Source: Anaerolineaceae bacterium (lineage in GTDB: Bacteria; Planctomycetota; Phycisphaerae; FEN-1346; JAACEH01). Taken from it: DNA of 7,810 nt. The notes beneath the pieces are model-generated. The model searched no databases. It was not told the DNA's origin and was given only the letters and a program-made list of their open reading frames with translations. Location: the NCBI GenBank assembly GCA_011682595.1, contig JAACEH010000192.1:1-7810 (forward strand), in the 5' to 3' direction. The position numbers were made by a program, and so were the translations under genes. Positions 5,989 through 7,810 of this stretch are shown here, in pieces (positions within the stretch are counted from its first letter, which is position 1; each line of letters opens with the position of its first letter).

Positions 5989-6064
5989 CACGGCCTGCGC
6001 AGTTCAGCAACCGTGCTCGGCTGCGGCGCGAGGCACGGCTGCAGATAGCGCAACCGTGGCATCC
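5984..6064. repeat. Second inverted pair of CACGG/CCGTG hairpins
   Basis: The left arm GGTGCCACGGCCTGCGC (5984-6000) aligns, with one-base gaps, to the complement of the right arm GCGCAACCGTGGCATCC (6048-6064); the core TGCCACGG is exact. Inside each arm the alternating CACGG and CCGTG boxes continue: 5989 with 6011, and 6034 with 6054, at the same 20-22 bp spacing as in the 120-bp element. Alternative pairings exist, including GCAACCGTGC/GCACGGCTGC (6007-6016 with 6033-6042, 9 of 10 pairs) and a perfect 7-bp stem ACCGTGG/CCACGGT with loop CAT (6053-6069). It looks like a more decayed or shorter relative of the first pair. Confidence 0.5.
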
Positions 6065-6106
6065 ACGGTACGCAAAACTGAAATCCGCTCTAAAGATGCG
6101 TTTACG

Positions 6107-6135
6107 TTGCGTTGGCTGCCGGCGCTCCGTATAAT
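6107..6135 (+). promoter_or_regulatory. Sigma-70-like promoter for the RDD gene
   Basis: TTGCGT (6107-6112) and a perfect TATAAT (6130-6135) are separated by exactly 17 bp. The -10 box is exact and stands out in GC-rich sequence; the -35 box matches only its TTG half. Transcription would start near 6142, giving a leader of about 30 nt before the ATG at 6173. It lies 38 bp past the hairpin cluster, so the cluster probably separates two transcription units. Confidence 0.6.
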
Positions 6136-6172
6136 TGGCCGCTGGCACGACCTTAGTTCTGATGCGAGCGCC

Positions 6173-7810
6173 ATGGAAGAAATGCAAGAGAAAGAGAAGG
6201 TCGAATCAGATTCTCGCAGGATCAATCCGTTGCTTGTGCGGCTGGTATTCTGGCCGGGGATTGTCGCCCTGCTGGTCTGGCAAATTGTCGGACAGGTTCC
6301 GCCCGCGGGCGACGTCGATTTCCACCTGGCCGGTAACCGCACGAACCTCTATGTCGCTGCGGCCAGCAACCCGTCGGGCGAGGCCGACGAAGGGGTCCTG
6401 GTCTACAGCCGCCTGGGGGCCCGCGGGAAGTGGTCGCCCCAGGCCAGGCGCCGCCACGACGCCAACCTTCTGCAGACGGTTGCCTGGCAGGAAGACCTGA
6501 TCGTTCTCTATGATTCCGGCGGCATGTTCTTCGTTGGCCCGTCGGATTTCTACCAGAGCCCGCCGCTGAAGTCCTGGCAGCCCATCGCGGTGGCTGCAAA
6601 CGAGCGGACCGTCATGGCCCTGGCCCTGGGCGAAGACGGCAAGCCGCTCTTCAGCCGGCTCAGCAAACCCGACCAGTGGGGAACCGTCGAGCCGGTGGAG
6701 ATGGTTGTCGACTGGACGGCCGAGACGGCTCGCCTGGCCCGGGCGGCCGTGAGAGAGGCCGACGGAAAATCGGAATTCCATGTCGTCTGGACCGAGCCAG
6801 TGGCCTCTTCGCCGATTGGCGAGGAGCCTCAGCGGCGCAAGCTGCGGTTCGCCTGGCGCGACGGGGCGGGGACCTGGAAGGGGCCCTTTGACGACCCTTC
6901 GATCAATCCCGCCGGCCCGCTGTCGTTGGCTGCCGTGGGACCGCGTCTGGGCATGGTCTACCTGGCCGCGCCGCCGGCGTCGCAGTCCCTGGGCCGGCCG
7001 CGCCTGGTCTACGCCCGGTACTTTCCCGACGACGGCCGCTGGCACGTCGTGCCGGAGGTCGAGTTTGCCCTGGACGACGATCGTTTCGGCGAGATCGAGT
7101 CCTATGGCCTGGCCCGCTTTCGAGATGGTCTGGTGGTGGTTGTCCGCGACGAGTCCGGCGAGTCGGAGTTGTTTCGCCTGGACCCGCAGACCGAACAGGT
7201 GACCGTTGACCGGCAGTCGCAGCCGCCCAAGCTGATCGTTCCGGTCACCAATAGCCAACGAACGATTCCGCCGACTAACATAGCGATTATGGCTTTGGCC
7301 GTGGTGCTGGTGATGGTGCTGTCCTTTCGGGCATTTCGTCGCCGGGCGATGCGGGAAGGCGAATCTCCGGAGGAGGCCTACCGCCAGAGGATGGCTCGGG
7401 TGGCCGCCTACCAGGTCGAGAAGCTGATGTACCTGCCGGTGCTGTTCTGGAGATCGCTGGCTTTCCTGATCGATTCCCTGATCATCGTCGCCCTGATAGG
7501 GGCAGTTGTCGGGATCGTCCGCCCGGAGTTGCTGCCGCGGACGTCGACGGATTTCGAACTCTTTTTTCAGGACTGGTCGTCGTTGCGGGTTATCGAGTCT
7601 GTGCTCATGTGCGCGGCCTTTGTCTACTTCACCGCCATGGAACTTCTCTGGAACCGGACGGTGGGCAAGATGCTCTGCGGGCTGAAGGTGGTTGACCTGG
7701 CCGGCGGGCGTCCGGCCTGGTGGCGCATTGTCGATCGCAACCTCATCCGGCCGTTCGACTCCGTTATGGCCATCGGGTTGCTGGTCATTATGTGGACGCC
7801 GCGCAGCCAG
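6173..7810 (+). CDS. RDD family membrane protein with large extracytoplasmic domain, 3'-truncated by window edge
   Basis: The frame is open for 546 codons from the ATG at 6173 to the last base, with no stop. Order of parts: charged cytoplasmic N-terminus (1-20); a membrane anchor at about 21-40 (LVRLVFWPGIVALLVWQIVG); an extracytoplasmic region at about 41-365, rich in short beta-like stretches and W/Y/G turns (LYVAAAS, LIVLYDSGGMFF, FHVVWTEP, RLVYARYFPDDGRWHVV, LVVVVRDESGESELFRL), resembling a beta-propeller-like fold; a second membrane segment at about 369-386; a basic linker (387-420); and an RDD domain from about 422. The RDD hallmarks are FWRSLAFLIDSLIIVALIG, YFTAMELLWNRTVGKMLCGL (485-504), KVVDLAGGRPAWWRIVDRNL and RPFD (526-529). 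The domain is missing only its last portion. RDD proteins are poorly defined membrane proteins, some linked to ion transport. No function can be assigned to the outer domain. No good Shine-Dalgarno sequence precedes 6173; the ATG at 6182 is a possible alternative start. Confidence 0.85.
   Translation, partial: MEEMQEKEKVESDSRRINPLLVRLVFWPGIVALLVWQIVGQVPPAGDVDFHLAGNRTNLYVAAASNPSGEADEGVLVYSRLGARGKWSPQARRRHDANLLQTVAWQEDLIVLYDSGGMFFVGPSDFYQSPPLKSWQPIAVAANERTVMALALGEDGKPLFSRLSKPDQWGTVEPVEMVVDWTAETARLARAAVREADGKSEFHVVWTEPVASSPIGEEPQRRKLRFAWRDGAGTWKGPFDDPSINPAGPLSLAAVGPRLGMVYLAAPPASQSLGRPRLVYARYFPDDGRWHVVPEVEFALDDDRFGEIESYGLARFRDGLVVVVRDESGESELFRLDPQTEQVTVDRQSQPPKLIVPVTNSQRTIPPTNIAIMALAVVLVMVLSFRAFRRRAMREGESPEEAYRQRMARVAAYQVEKLMYLPVLFWRSLAFLIDSLIIVALIGAVVGIVRPELLPRTSTDFELFFQDWSSLRVIESVLMCAAFVYFTAMELLWNRTVGKMLCGLKVVDLAGGRPAWWRIVDRNLIRPFDSVMAIGLLVIMWTPRSQ

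Noticed and set aside
5317..6048. 243-codon plus-strand open frame across the polymerase end and the intergenic gap
   Set aside because: Its first two thirds are the shadow of the polymerase tail and the rest is translated hairpin repeats; no family resemblance and no credible start.
5851..6069. CRISPR array
   Set aside because: The repeats are inverted, imperfect and unevenly spaced, with no constant-length direct repeats separated by unique spacers.

Overview
The window is GC-rich, densely coded bacterial chromosome. The organism cannot be named from sequence alone. A DUF4416 gene, a very long O-antigen-ligase-type polymerase with a helical tail, and an RDD membrane protein with a large extracytoplasmic domain together suggest Planctomycetota (Phycisphaerae-like) or a related deep Gram-negative lineage. 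This is an inference from family distributions, not a measurement.

Layout. Positions 61-5842 hold one apparent four-gene co-directional operon: proS (prolyl-tRNA synthetase, 61-1800), a DUF4416 protein (1830-2378), a WecA/TagO/MraY-type polyprenyl-phosphate sugar-1-phosphate transferase (2375-3490), and an O-antigen ligase/Wzy-type glycan polymerase (3487-5842). The last three are joined by two ATGA overlaps. The polymerase gene is broken by a frameshift between about 4417 and 4445: the first ~312 residues read in one frame and the remaining ~470 in another. Between them they carry one complete family signature. Either the gene is a recent pseudogene or the sequence has an indel error.

Positions 5843-6172 are a 330-bp non-coding gap and the most unusual part of the window. 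It holds two consecutive inverted pairs of short CACGG/CCGTG hairpins. The first pair is a 120-bp element (5860-5979) whose 15-bp ends match at 14 positions. It is flanked on both sides by the same 9-bp sequence, GCCAGGTGC, as expected for a target-site duplication. This looks like a REPIN/BIME-like or MITE-like non-autonomous element. A sigma-70-like promoter with a perfect TATAAT box (6107-6135) follows.

That promoter probably drives the last gene, 6173 to the window edge. It is open to the end with no stop and encodes an N-terminal membrane anchor, a ~320-residue extracytoplasmic domain, a second membrane segment and a C-terminal RDD domain.

How the genes fit together. The transferase would load the first sugar phosphate onto undecaprenyl phosphate at the inner membrane, and the polymerase/ligase would extend or transfer the finished glycan on the outer face, so these two form a plausible surface-polysaccharide pair. 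proS is housekeeping and DUF4416 has no assigned function; their presence ahead of the glycan genes is operon context, not proof of a shared role.
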